Positions 14,484 through 24,125 of a DNA stretch of 33,819 nucleotides are shown piece after piece. The notes beneath the pieces are model-generated. The model saw only the letters and a list, made by a program, of their open reading frames with translations. It made no database searches and was not told where the DNA came from. The stretch lies in assembly GCA_937128055.1 (NCBI GenBank), contig CAKZMC010000050.1:1-33819 (forward strand), given 5' to 3'. Positions within the stretch are counted from its first letter, which is position 1; every line of letters starts with the position of its first letter. Source of the DNA: an uncultured Actinomycetes bacterium. GTDB taxonomy: Bacteria; Actinomycetota; Geothermincolia; Geothermincolales; RBG-13-55-18. The position numbers were made by a program, and so were the translations under genes.

Positions 14484-15239
14484 ATGTCCGGACATTCCAA
14501 GTGGTCTTCGATCAAGCATAAAAAGGCCGCGGAGGATGCCAAGCGCGGGCAGATGTTCAGCAAGCTCTCGCGGGCCATCATCGTGGCGGCGCGGGAAGGG
14601 GGAGGCAACCCGGAAACGAACATAGCCCTGGCCAACGCGATAGAGAAGGCGAGGAGCTACTCCATGCCCAAGGAGAACATCGAGCGGGCCATCAAGAGGG
14701 GCACCGGGGAGGGTTCCGCCGAGGAGTTCGAGAAGATTACCTACGAGGGATACGGCGCCGACGGCGTGGCCATCATGGTGGACGTGATGACCGATAACCG
14801 CAACCGGGCGGCCTCCGATATCAGGCGCATCTTCAACCGCACGGGAGGGAGCCTGGGGACCAGCGGCTGCGTCGCCTGGATGTTCGAGAAGAAGGGGAAC
14901 ATCATCGTGAACAAGGGGGGCGGGGTGGACGAGGATACCCTCCTGGAGACGGCGCTGGAGGCGGGGGCCGAGGACGTGGCCTCCGAGGACGATCACTGGG
15001 AAGTGATAACCGACGTGGAGTCCTTCCGGGGCGTGGTGGAGGCGCTGGGGAAGACGGGTATCGAGGTGGCTTCCGCGCAGGTAACCATGCTTCCGAAGAG
15101 TACCGTGAAGCTGGACAAGGAGGCGGCCAAGAAAGTGCTCAAGCTGGTCGACGCGCTGGAGGATTACGAGGACGTGCAAGAGGTATACGCCAACTTCGAC
15201 ATCCCGGACGAGATACTGGCGGAGATCGCTGAGGAATAG
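14484..15239 (+). CDS. yebC: YebC/PmpR family protein
   Basis: This 251-residue protein carries the full family signature: SGHSKWSSIKHKKAAEDAKRG at the N-terminus (split here over residues 2-22), then FSKLSRAIIVAAREGG, PKENIERAIKRGTGE and YEGYGADGVAIMVDVMTDNRNR. Family members were first described as transcriptional regulators; later work links some of them to translation of difficult proline-containing motifs. Its place next to ruvC-ruvA-ruvB is conserved in many bacteria and carries no clear functional link. The ATG follows an excellent AGGAGGAGG. ruvC starts 15 bases after the stop, so the genes are probably cotranscribed. The 123-bp gap upstream is GC-rich with many short inverted repeats. 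Confidence 0.96.
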   Translation: MSGHSKWSSIKHKKAAEDAKRGQMFSKLSRAIIVAAREGGGNPETNIALANAIEKARSYSMPKENIERAIKRGTGEGSAEEFEKITYEGYGADGVAIMVDVMTDNRNRAASDIRRIFNRTGGSLGTSGCVAWMFEKKGNIIVNKGGGVDEDTLLETALEAGAEDVASEDDHWEVITDVESFRGVVEALGKTGIEVASAQVTMLPKSTVKLDKEAAKKVLKLVDALEDYEDVQEVYANFDIPDEILAEIAEE

Positions 15240-15254
15240 GGGCGCGCGGCACAC

Positions 15255-15797
15255 ATGGTCATCATGGGCATCGACCCCGGGCTTTCGTCCACCGGCTATG
15301 GGGTGATCGAGAAGAAGGGCGACCGCTTGCGGGCCCTGGGCTTCGGGGGCATCAATACCTCTTCCCGCGAAAAGCTGTCATCGCGTCTTGCTAAGATATA
15401 CGGCGAGGTCAAGGCGTTGATCGAGGAGTACCGCCCGGAGCTGGTGGTCATCGAGGAGCTGTTCTTCAGCAGCAACGCCCGCAGCGCGATGGTGGTAGGG
15501 GAGGCCCGGGGAGGGGTGATCCTCGCTGCCGCGCACTGCGGGGTTAGAGTGGAGGAATATACGCCGTTGCAGGTCAAACAGGCCCTGGTGGGACACGGTC
15601 GCGCCGACAAGAAGCAGGTGAGCTACATGGTGCGTGCGCTGCTCTCCCTGGAGGGGGAGATATCTTCCACCCATGCCAGCGACGCCCTGGCCCTTGCCAT
15701 ATGCCACGCGCACCGCGAGAAGCTGCAGGATAAGCTGGAAAAAGCTGCCGGGAAGGGCGCGAGGGAAGGCGGGGCGCGTGGGCGCGGGACGCGGTGA
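15255..15797 (+). CDS. ruvC: Holliday junction endonuclease RuvC
   Basis: RuvC is the dimeric nuclease that resolves Holliday junctions with RuvAB. The four acidic or equivalent active-site residues are visible in an RNase H fold: Asp7 (GIDPG), Glu67 (VVIEELFF), His140 and Asp143 (STHASDALALA). The length of 180 residues is normal, with a basic Lys/Arg/Gly tail after about 155. The ATG at 15255 has a weak RBS; the ATG at 15264 would also fit. The gene follows yebC by 15 bases and precedes ruvA by about 100 bases. Confidence 0.95.
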   Translation: MVIMGIDPGLSSTGYGVIEKKGDRLRALGFGGINTSSREKLSSRLAKIYGEVKALIEEYRPELVVIEELFFSSNARSAMVVGEARGGVILAAAHCGVRVEEYTPLQVKQALVGHGRADKKQVSYMVRALLSLEGEISSTHASDALALAICHAHREKLQDKLEKAAGKGAREGGARGRGTR

Positions 15798-15898
15798 CGG
15801 GACCGGGCGCCTGAAGGGGCCGGAAGACGGCGGCGCGGGAGGGAGAGGATGGGAACCGCCCTGGGTCCTGGAGCGAGCATAACGCGGCAGGTGTGGGA

Positions 15899-16492
15899 AT
15901 GATCGATTTCGTGGAAGGCGTACTGGTAGAGAAGGCCGAGGACTGCGCGGTGGTGGCCCTGGGGGGGATGGGCCTCGCCCTCCACCTCACCACCGGGACC
16001 CTGGGCGGCCTCCCGCCGGTTGGGAAGAAGGTGCGTCTCTACGCCCATCTCTACATCAAGGAGGACGTGGTGCAGCTTTACGGGTTCCGGGACCGGCGCG
16101 AGAGGGAGGTGTTTCTGAGGCTGATCGGCGTGACCGGCATCGGCCCCCGGGCGGCCCTGGCCATACTCTCCGCCTACGACCCGGACACCTTCGTGCGGCT
16201 GGTGGCCAGCGAGGACCTGGAGGCCATCACGGCCGTTTCGGGCGTGGGCAAGAAGAGCGGCCAGCGCATCATCGTCGAACTGAAGGACAAGCTGGCGCCG
16301 CTGGCCGGCGACCTGGGAGCGGTGGCGGCGGGCCCCGACGGGGGGGACCTGCTGCGGGAGGCGCGCGAGGCCCTGAAGGGACTGGGCTACAGCGTGGCGG
16401 AGGCGAACCGCGCCCTGGACGGTTACCGTTGCGAGGAGCCGCGGGTCGAGGACATGATCCGCTACGCGCTGCGGCGCCTGGGGGGCAAGTGA
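15899..16492 (+). CDS. ruvA: Holliday junction DNA helicase subunit RuvA
   Basis: RuvA is the tetrameric junction-binding protein that loads RuvB. The 197 residues show the N-terminal OB fold (MIDFVEGVLVEK, then LYGFRDRREREVFLRL) and two helix-hairpin-helix motifs (VTGIGPRAALAIL and VSGVGKKSGQRIIVEL). A linker and the C-terminal UBA-like domain III (EAREALKGLGYSVAEANRAL) contact RuvB. The ATG at 15899 matches the family start; a GTG two codons earlier would only add Met-Gly. It lies between ruvC and ruvB in the common order. Confidence 0.95.
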   Translation: MIDFVEGVLVEKAEDCAVVALGGMGLALHLTTGTLGGLPPVGKKVRLYAHLYIKEDVVQLYGFRDRREREVFLRLIGVTGIGPRAALAILSAYDPDTFVRLVASEDLEAITAVSGVGKKSGQRIIVELKDKLAPLAGDLGAVAAGPDGGDLLREAREALKGLGYSVAEANRALDGYRCEEPRVEDMIRYALRRLGGK

Positions 16493-16635
16493 TGAGAGGT
16501 GCCGGGAGGGGCGGGCGCCGAAGCGGCGGAAAGAGGCACCCAGTTTATTTAGGTCATAGATCTTGCGGGTGAGGGCGATGGCGGCGGCGGGCGGGGTCGC
16601 CCCGCACCGCAGGGCCGGAAAGGGATGGATGCCTG

Positions 16636-17691
16636 ATGGCGGAGGAAGAGAAGGACCGCGAGGCTGATCGGGATGCCGAGGAGGAGCGCCTCCTGGACCC
16701 GGAGCCCCGGGAGGACGAGCAGGAACTCGACCTGACCCTGCGTCCGCGCTGGCTGAGCGAGTTCGTGGGGCAGGACCGCATCCGCGAGCACCTGGAGATC
16801 TTCATCGGGGCGGCCAGGGAGAGGAGGGAGCCCCTGGACCACGTGCTGCTGTCCGGGCCTCCAGGCCTGGGAAAGACCACCCTAGCCGGCATAATCGCCA
16901 ACGAAATGGGGGTCTCCCTGCGCCAGACCTCGGGCCCCGCCCTGGAGAGGGCGGGAGACCTGGCCTCCGTGCTGACCAACCTGGAGCCGGGAGACGTCCT
17001 CTTCATCGACGAGATCCACCGCCTTAACCGCGCCGTGGAGGAGGTCCTGTACCCGGCCATGGAGGATTTCCAGCTTGATATCGTCATCGGCAAGGGGCCG
17101 GCAGCCCGTTCCATCCGGCTGGACCTGCCGCCCTTCACCCTGGTGGGAGCCACCACCCGCTCCGGCCTGCTCACCTCGCCGCTGCGCGACCGTTTCGGGG
17201 TACAGTGCCGGCTCGATTATTACGACGTGCGGGAGTTGAGGGCCATCATCCTGCGCTCCGCGCGCATACTGGAGGTGGAAATAGACGAGGATGGCGCGCA
17301 TGAGCTGGCCCGCCGTTCCCGGGGAACCCCCCGCATAGCCAACCGGCTGCTGCGGCGGGTGCGCGATTTCGCCCAGATACGCGCGGAGGGGAGCATAACC
17401 CATGAGGTCGGCTGCCGCGCGCTCGCCCTTTTCGAGGTGGACGAGATGGGCCTGGACAAGGTGGACAAGCTCATCCTCACCACCATCATAGAGAAGTTCA
17501 ACGGGGGACCGGTGGGGGTGAACACGCTGGCGGTTTCCATAGGCGAGGAGATCGACACCCTGGAAGAGGTATACGAACCCTACCTCATGCAGATAGGTTT
17601 CATGCAGAGGACCCCCCGGGGCAGGGTAGCCACGGAGAACGCTTACCGGCACCTCGGCATGGAGGAACGGCGCGGGAACACGCTTTTCTAG
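16636..17691 (+). CDS. ruvB: Holliday junction branch migration ATPase RuvB
   Basis: RuvB is the hexameric AAA+ motor for branch migration. The 351 residues contain Walker [10 protein letters not shown] (74-82), Walker B DEIHR (125-129), a sensor 1 region GATTRSG, an arginine finger in LRDRFG and the winged-helix C-terminus with RTPRGRVAT. The first 30 residues are an unusually acidic, charged extension before the usual start ([12 protein letters not shown]). The ATG at 16636 follows AGGGATGG. The 143-bp gap after ruvA is GC-rich and holds no other gene. Confidence 0.96.
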   Translation: MAEEEKDREADRDAEEERLLDPEPREDEQELDLTLRPRWLSEFVGQDRIREHLEIFIGAARERREPLDHVLLSGPPGLGKTTLAGIIANEMGVSLRQTSGPALERAGDLASVLTNLEPGDVLFIDEIHRLNRAVEEVLYPAMEDFQLDIVIGKGPAARSIRLDLPPFTLVGATTRSGLLTSPLRDRFGVQCRLDYYDVRELRAIILRSARILEVEIDEDGAHELARRSRGTPRIANRLLRRVRDFAQIRAEGSITHEVGCRALALFEVDEMGLDKVDKLILTTIIEKFNGGPVGVNTLAVSIGEEIDTLEEVYEPYLMQIGFMQRTPRGRVATENAYRHLGMEERRGNTLF

Positions 17692-17743
17692 CCCTTTCCC
17701 GGGAAGGCCCGCGGCACGGAGGAGAGAAGGGCTCGGGCTGGAT

Positions 17744-18331
17744 ATGCACTTGGGAGAACTGCTCGTGGACGGTTGCTGCGGGCCGTGTGCCCTGGCCGCG
17801 CACCGCTCGCTTAACCTCGCTGGGCGAGGGGCGCACTACCTTTTTTACAACCCGAACGTGCATCCCTTCCGCGAATACCGGCGGCGGCTGGAGAGTTTCG
17901 AGGAGCTCATGGCGTGGATGGGGAGCGAGTTCACCGTCCTGGCTTACGAACCGGAAGAATGGGTGAGGGCGGTGGCTTTTCGGGAGGAAAGCCGCTGCGA
18001 GCTGTGCTACCGCCTGCGCCTGCGCCGGGCGGCGGATTTCGCCCTGGAGCGAGGGATGGTAGCTCTCACCACCACCCTTCTGGCCAGCCCCTTCCAGGAC
18101 CATGACCTGCTGAGGCTGCTCGGGGAGTCGGTGGCGCGCAGCCGGGGGTTGCAGTTCGTGGCCTGGGACGGCCGCGGCATCTACCGTGAGATCCTCGCGG
18201 AGGCGAGGGAGCGCGGCATGTACACCCAACCCTATTGCGGCTGCCTCTTCAGCGAGAGGGAGCGCTACGACCGCGCTTACTGGGAGAGGATGCGCGCGGA
18301 GGGCTCTCCGCGGGGTGAGGGCCAGACATGA
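17744..18331 (+). CDS. queH: epoxyqueuosine reductase QueH
   Basis: QueH reduces epoxyqueuosine in tRNA to queuosine, the last step of Q synthesis, and replaces the cobalamin-dependent QueG. The 195 residues carry the expected cysteines: Cys11, Cys12 and Cys15 (CCGPC), Cys85 and Cys88 (RCELCYRLRL), and Cys165 and Cys167 (YCGCLFS). These bind an iron-sulfur cluster and a second metal. FYNPNVHPFREYRRR (34-48) is the family signature. The gene stands directly before queA and tgt, so the last steps of the pathway are encoded side by side. The RBS of the ATG at 17744 is unclear: a GGAGGAGAG is rather distant. Confidence 0.94.
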   Translation: MHLGELLVDGCCGPCALAAHRSLNLAGRGAHYLFYNPNVHPFREYRRRLESFEELMAWMGSEFTVLAYEPEEWVRAVAFREESRCELCYRLRLRRAADFALERGMVALTTTLLASPFQDHDLLRLLGESVARSRGLQFVAWDGRGIYREILAEARERGMYTQPYCGCLFSERERYDRAYWERMRAEGSPRGEGQT

Positions 18332-18388
18332 GGCGGGAGAGCGGACGGTAACGCCGCTAAGTTGAAAGGAAGGCGCGGGAGCCGGTAA

Positions 18389-19441
<1,053 letters not shown>

Positions 19442-19562
19442 CCCGGTACCGCGGGCGGGCGTATGATTCCCGGGAACGCGGCTCAGCTGAACGGGCATAG
19501 CGCGGGCCACACAGAGGGAAACAGGCTCCCGTCGCCACACGGGCGCCGGGAAAGGAGGATCA

Positions 19563-20678
19563 TTGCGTTTCGAGATCCTGCATCGGGACGGTGACACCGG
19601 GGCGAGGGCGGGACGCATTCTCACTGCCCACGGGGAGGTGCACACGCCCGCCTTTCTACCCGTGGGCACCAGGGGCACGGTCAAGGCCATGGCCCCCTGG
19701 GAAGTCGCCGATATCGGTTACGAGATGGTCCTTGCCAACACCTACCACCTCTTCCTGCGCCCCGGTGTGGAGCTCATCGAGAAGGCGGGCGGCCTGCACG
19801 ACTTCATGGGCTGGCGGGCACCGGTGCTGACCGACAGCGGCGGCTTCCAGGTGTTCTCCCTCTCGGCCGCCGCGCGCGTGGAGGAAGGAGGAGTGCGTTT
19901 TCGCTCCGTGTACGACGGCAGCGAGCACTACCTCACTCCGCAGGCGGTGGTGCGCATCCAGGAAAGCCTCGCATCCGACGTGGCCATGGTGCTGGACCAC
20001 TGCGCTCCCTACCCTTCCTCGCGTGAGGAGATCAAGAGATCCGTGGACACCACCCTGCGCTGGGCGGAGGCCTCGCTCGCGGCGCACGGGCGCGAGGACC
20101 AGGCCCTCTTCGGCATCTTGCAGGGCGGCGCCTACGAGGACCTGCGCAAGGTGAGCGCGGAGCTAACGGCGGCCTTGGATTTCCCGGGGTACGGCATAGG
20201 AGGGCTCTCGGTCGGCGAACCGCGGGAGGCCATGCTCCGTTGCCTGGAAATACAGACAGGGATACTTCCCGAGGGCAAACCCCGCCACCTGCTGGGTATC
20301 GGGGATCCCGAGGGCATGCTGCGGGCGGTGGCCCTCGGAGTAGACCTCTTTGACTGCGTGCTTCCCACGCGCATGGCGCGCACCGGGGTGGCGCTCACCA
20401 GACAGGGAAGGATGAACCTGCGCAATGCGCGCTACCAGGACGACCTGAGGCCGCTCGAGAGCGGTTGCCCCTGCCCCGCCTGCGCGCGCTTCACCCGGGC
20501 ATATATCCGTCACCTTCACCAGGTGGGCGAGATACTCGCCCACCGCCTTCTCACCTGGCATAACCTCACCTTCGTGTACCGCCTGATGCTCGATTGCAGA
20601 GCCGCGATAGAGGCTGGTAGAATGTTGGAGTTAATCCGGGAGTGGAAAGGCTGGGACGAGCGAAACCCCGGAGAATAA
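19563..20678 (+). CDS. tgt: tRNA-guanine transglycosylase Tgt
   Basis: Bacterial Tgt exchanges the wobble guanine of tRNAs for Asp, Asn, His and Tyr against preQ1. The 371 residues show the nucleophile or base Asp91 in LTDSGGFQ and Asp264 in DCVLPTRMARTG. The zinc ligands are Cys302, Cys304, Cys307 and His333 in the usual spacing. The start is a TTG at 19563 preceded by AAAGGAGGA; no ATG is available nearby and the family N-terminus (FEILHRDG…ARAGRI) begins right after it. It closes the queH-queA-tgt cluster. yajC starts 42 bases downstream. Confidence 0.97.
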   Translation: MRFEILHRDGDTGARAGRILTAHGEVHTPAFLPVGTRGTVKAMAPWEVADIGYEMVLANTYHLFLRPGVELIEKAGGLHDFMGWRAPVLTDSGGFQVFSLSAAARVEEGGVRFRSVYDGSEHYLTPQAVVRIQESLASDVAMVLDHCAPYPSSREEIKRSVDTTLRWAEASLAAHGREDQALFGILQGGAYEDLRKVSAELTAALDFPGYGIGGLSVGEPREAMLRCLEIQTGILPEGKPRHLLGIGDPEGMLRAVALGVDLFDCVLPTRMARTGVALTRQGRMNLRNARYQDDLRPLESGCPCPACARFTRAYIRHLHQVGEILAHRLLTWHNLTFVYRLMLDCRAAIEAGRMLELIREWKGWDERNPGE

Positions 20679-20720
20679 TGGTCGAAGATCGTATGGTAAT
20701 TATTGGGAAGGATGGTTGAG

Positions 20721-21110
20721 ATGAACCTGCATGCGGCGTCCGTACCCCTGGTGGCGGCGGCGAGCGACAGTTACATGTCCATCATACTCATAGTGGGCCT
20801 CATCGTCATCTTCTACTTCATGCTCATACGTCCGCAGCAGAAACGCATGCGCCAGCAGATGGAGCTCATGAGCAACCTGCGGGCTGGAGACGACGTGATG
20901 ACTTCCTCCGGGATTTACGGCACCATAAGCGAGGTGGAGGAGGACACCGTCCTCATGGAGGTGGCGGAGGACGTGGAGATACGCGTAGCCAAGAGCGCCA
21001 TCGCCAAGGTCTTCACCGTCAGGGAGGAGCCGGAGGAGGAAGGACCGGGCGAAGAGGAGAGCGAAGGGGAGGAGAGTACGCCGGAAGGCCCCCCAGAGGA
21101 AGCCGAATGA
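20721..21110 (+). CDS. yajC: preprotein translocase subunit YajC
   Basis: YajC is a small accessory membrane protein of the SecDF complex. The 129 residues have one membrane helix (about 17-35), directly followed by the family signature MLIRPQQKRMRQQMEL and the small beta domain (RAGDDVMTSSGIYGTISEVEEDTV in two stretches, then VEIRVAKSAIAKV). The last 30 residues are a very acidic Glu/Gly/Pro tail. The ATG at 20721 has GGAAGG about 9 bases upstream; an ATG at 20712 lacks room for an RBS. secD follows after 195 bases. Confidence 0.93.
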   Translation: MNLHAASVPLVAAASDSYMSIILIVGLIVIFYFMLIRPQQKRMRQQMELMSNLRAGDDVMTSSGIYGTISEVEEDTVLMEVAEDVEIRVAKSAIAKVFTVREEPEEEGPGEEESEGEESTPEGPPEEAE

Positions 21111-21305
21111 GCTTCTCCGCGCGTGAAGGCCTTATCCAGGCCACAGGCAGTCCATGATGCTCGCATCGCCTTGCCCGTGATGGATGACATGTCGGCGTAA
21201 AGGGCCGCGGTCCCGCGAGGGCCGCGGATACCTCCATCTCCGAGGAACCCACGGGGACGATAAGGGACGGAGGCGGAAGGAAGTGCGTGCTTTGGGAGGT
21301 GGAAT

Positions 21306-22706
21306 GTGAAAAAGGGCAGGTCCCTGGGCATGCTGGCCGTGGTGGCGGTGATCCTCGTCGCCATGTACGTGCCCATACTGGTCGGGGGATATTCGCCCCG
21401 CCTGGGGCTGGACCTGCAGGGGGGGATAAGCGTGACCCTGCAGGCGCTTCCGGAAGAGGGGGCGGGGGACATGGCCGCCAAGATGGAGAAGGCGGCCGAA
21501 ATAGTCCGCCGCAGGGTCAATGCCCTGGGCCTCACCGAGCCCGTGGTGGCGGCGCAAGGCAACAACCGCGTGCTGGTGCAGATCCCGGGCGAGCAGGACC
21601 CGGAACGGGTACTCAAGATCATCGGCAGCACGGCTCAACTGCAGTTCCGCGAGGTGCTGGAACTCATTTCCCCGGACAGCGAGAACTACGAGCAGACCCA
21701 GGTGACCTCCATCAACCCCGATGACCTCGAGGCCTACCAGGCATTGAAGGACCAGGAGATAGTGCTGGAAAAGGAGGTGGAGGGAGAGGTCTACAAGGTG
21801 AGGCTGGGGCCGACGCGCCTCACCGGGGATATCATCAAGAATGCCGAGGCGGCGGTGGATACCAGCGAGAAGGGCGGCTTCAAGATCACCTTCGAGCTCA
21901 CCGACGAGGCCACCCCGCAGTTCGCCGCCCTCACCAGGGAACTTCTCAACAAGCAGCTGGCCATAGTCCTCGACTACCGTATCGAGTCCTTCCCCACGGT
22001 GCAGTCGGAGATAACGGAGGGCACGGGGGAGATCACTGGCAGTTTTTCACGCGAGGAGGCACGTGACCTGGCCCTGGTGCTGAAGATGGGCGCCCTGCCA
22101 GTGGAGTTCGAGCCCGATCCCCTGGTGGAGAACATCAGCGCTACCCTGGGGAGGGATTCCCTGCGGCAGGGGCTGGTCGCCGGCCTGGTGGGATTGATCC
22201 TGGTGGCCCTCTTCATGCTGGCCGTGTACAGGATGCTGGGGATTGTCACCTGCTTCTCCCTGGGGGTTTTCGGGCTGCTCATGTTCGGGATCGTGGTGCT
22301 CCTTGGCCGCTTCGTCAACTGGTCGCTGACCCTGGCGGGCATCGCCGGCATCGTGGTCTCGGTGGGTATCTCCGCCGATTCCAGCGTGGTCTTCTTCGAG
22401 CGGCTCAAGGAGGAGGTGCGGGAGGGCAAGGCGGTGCGCTCGTCCGTGGAGCGCTCCTACAGGTCTGCCTTCCGCACCATCATCGCCGCCGACGCGGCCA
22501 CCTTCATCACCGCCTTCATCCTGTGGATCCTGGCCATGGGCGCGGTGAAGGGCTTCGCCTTCACCCTGGGCATCGCCACCATCCTCGACGTCTTCATCTC
22601 CTATTTCTTCACCCGCAACGCGGTGTCCCTCCTCTCCCGCCTCGAGGTCTACAACCGCCCGCGCATGGTGGGCGTGGGGCGGGAGGCCGCGGGGGGTGAG
22701 GCCTGA
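21306..22706 (+). CDS. secD: protein translocase subunit SecD
   Basis: SecD works with SecF to pull exported proteins through SecYEG by use of the proton gradient. The 466 residues have a first membrane helix (about 8-27), the D1-like motif LGLDLQGG (33-40), a large periplasm-side P1 region, and five C-terminal helices (about 285-440). The latter include the ISADSSVVFFERLKEE motif and GFAFTLGIATILDVFIS. The GTG at 21306 follows GGAGG by six bases. The 195-bp gap before it holds two copies of GGGCCGCGG around 21202-21229, probably a hairpin. The stop TGA overlaps the secF ATG (TGATG), indicating coupled translation. Confidence 0.96.
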   Translation: MKKGRSLGMLAVVAVILVAMYVPILVGGYSPRLGLDLQGGISVTLQALPEEGAGDMAAKMEKAAEIVRRRVNALGLTEPVVAAQGNNRVLVQIPGEQDPERVLKIIGSTAQLQFREVLELISPDSENYEQTQVTSINPDDLEAYQALKDQEIVLEKEVEGEVYKVRLGPTRLTGDIIKNAEAAVDTSEKGGFKITFELTDEATPQFAALTRELLNKQLAIVLDYRIESFPTVQSEITEGTGEITGSFSREEARDLALVLKMGALPVEFEPDPLVENISATLGRDSLRQGLVAGLVGLILVALFMLAVYRMLGIVTCFSLGVFGLLMFGIVVLLGRFVNWSLTLAGIAGIVVSVGISADSSVVFFERLKEEVREGKAVRSSVERSYRSAFRTIIAADAATFITAFILWILAMGAVKGFAFTLGIATILDVFISYFFTRNAVSLLSRLEVYNRPRMVGVGREAAGGEA

Positions 22707-23929
22707 TGTACGTAAGGGGCCGGGAACTGAAGTACAGCCTGGTGGGAGGGCGGCCTTTCGCCCCGCCCAACCTCTACTGGTTCGCATTTTCCGCTGCACT
22801 CATCGCGGTGTCGGTAGTGGTGCTGTCGGTCATGGGCCTCGACCTGGGGATCGAGTTCCGGGGCGGGTACCTGGTCAAGATGAACCTGGAGCGCCCCGCT
22901 GACGTGGGCGAGGTCCGGTCCATGCTGGGCGATTACGCGGAACAGGGCCTGGACAAGACCATAGTGCAGGTATCCGGCGACGGCTTGACCCTCACCCTGC
23001 GCATGCCCTACATCGAGGATGCGCAGTCGCGGAAGGAAACCATAGAGGCAGTCGAAAAGCGCCTGGGGGAGGCATACGGAATCGCCGAGGTGCTGCAGGA
23101 GGAGCAGGTGGGCTCCGAGTGGGGGCGAGAGGTGAGCGGCAAGGCCCTCATAGCCCTGGGCGTCTTCCTAGTGGTGATCCTCGTCTACATCACCCTGCGC
23201 CTGGAGTTCAAGATGGCGGTGACGGCCATCGCCGCCCTCATCCACGACACCGTGATAACGGTGGGCATCTACGCCTTGACGCGCAGGCAGGTGACGCCGG
23301 TCACGGTGATCGCCTTCCTCACCATACTGGGGTACTCTCTCTACGACACCATCGTGGTCTTTGACCGCGTGGAGGAGAACACCAACCTCATGGCACGCAC
23401 CGGGAGGGTGTCCTTCTCGGGAATCGTGAACGAGAGCGTCAACCAGACCCTGATGCGATCCATCGGGACCACCCTGACCACGCTTCTTCCCATCGTGACC
23501 ATCCTTGCCTTCGGGGGTGAGACCCTGAAGGACTTCGCTTTCGCCCTCTTCCTGGGGGTGCTCCTGGGCGGGTATTCCTCCATCTTCGTCGCTTCCCCGC
23601 TGCTGGCCATGTGGAAGGAGAGGGAGCCGCGCTACGCGGCGGTGCGCGCGAGGGCGGACACCAGGGGCGCCCGCGAGGCCATCCTCGTCAGCAAGGCGAG
23701 GACTTCCGGGCCGGATACGGCGGCTTTAGAGGGCGCCGGGGAGGCGGCGGAGGAGGCGGGACTGCAGCCGGAGGCCGCGGGCGTCGGGACCGTGGCGGAG
23801 GCTGCCCGCAAACCGGCGACCGCCGCACGCAAAGCCCAGGCGGCCAGGAAACCCACCGGGGCTCAGCAGCGCAAGAAGGCCACCACCAAGGGCCCGGGGG
23901 GAGGTAAGAAGAAGAAAAAGAAGCGCTGA
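22706..23929 (+). CDS. secF: protein translocase subunit SecF with basic C-terminal tail
   Basis: SecF is the partner of SecD in the translocase. The 407 residues have the first helix at about 24-43, GLDLGIEFRGG (44-54) and the five-helix core with GYSLYDTIVVFDRVEEN, NQTLMRSIGTTLTTLLP and GVLLGGYSSIFVASPLL. From about residue 302 a soluble tail of some 105 residues follows. It is first Ala/Glu-rich, then contains repeated AARK(P/A) units and ends in KKKKKKR. Such basic tails are known from actinobacterial SecF and may contact ribosomes, nucleic acid or acidic lipids (inference). The gene overlaps secD by one base and is followed by a terminator. Confidence 0.95.
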   Translation: MYVRGRELKYSLVGGRPFAPPNLYWFAFSAALIAVSVVVLSVMGLDLGIEFRGGYLVKMNLERPADVGEVRSMLGDYAEQGLDKTIVQVSGDGLTLTLRMPYIEDAQSRKETIEAVEKRLGEAYGIAEVLQEEQVGSEWGREVSGKALIALGVFLVVILVYITLRLEFKMAVTAIAALIHDTVITVGIYALTRRQVTPVTVIAFLTILGYSLYDTIVVFDRVEENTNLMARTGRVSFSGIVNESVNQTLMRSIGTTLTTLLPIVTILAFGGETLKDFAFALFLGVLLGGYSSIFVASPLLAMWKEREPRYAAVRARADTRGAREAILVSKARTSGPDTAALEGAGEAAEEAGLQPEAAGVGTVAEAARKPATAARKAQAARKPTGAQQRKKATTKGPGGGKKKKKKR

Positions 23930-23982
23930 GCAAACGGCAGTGCCTCGGCTTCCCGGTTTTTACGCGGCGCGAGACGGCAGGG

Positions 23983-24017
23983 CGCTCCGGCTGGCAAGCG
24001 TCCGGAGCGGTCTTTCT
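23983..24017 (+). terminator. terminator after secF
   Basis: CGCTCCGG (23983-23990) pairs perfectly with CCGGAGCG (24002-24009) around an 11-base loop and is followed by GTCTTTCT. The T run is short but the stem is strong. It separates the yebC-to-secF block from rel. Confidence 0.6.
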
Positions 24018-24125
24018 CCCGGCTTTCCACGAGAGGCCACCTCCCCGCAGCGGCTTTTCATGCGACGCCAGGTTGTGGCACTATCAGAATAGAGATTTCG
24101 GGCGAGGAAAGGGGAGGTAAGCGCC

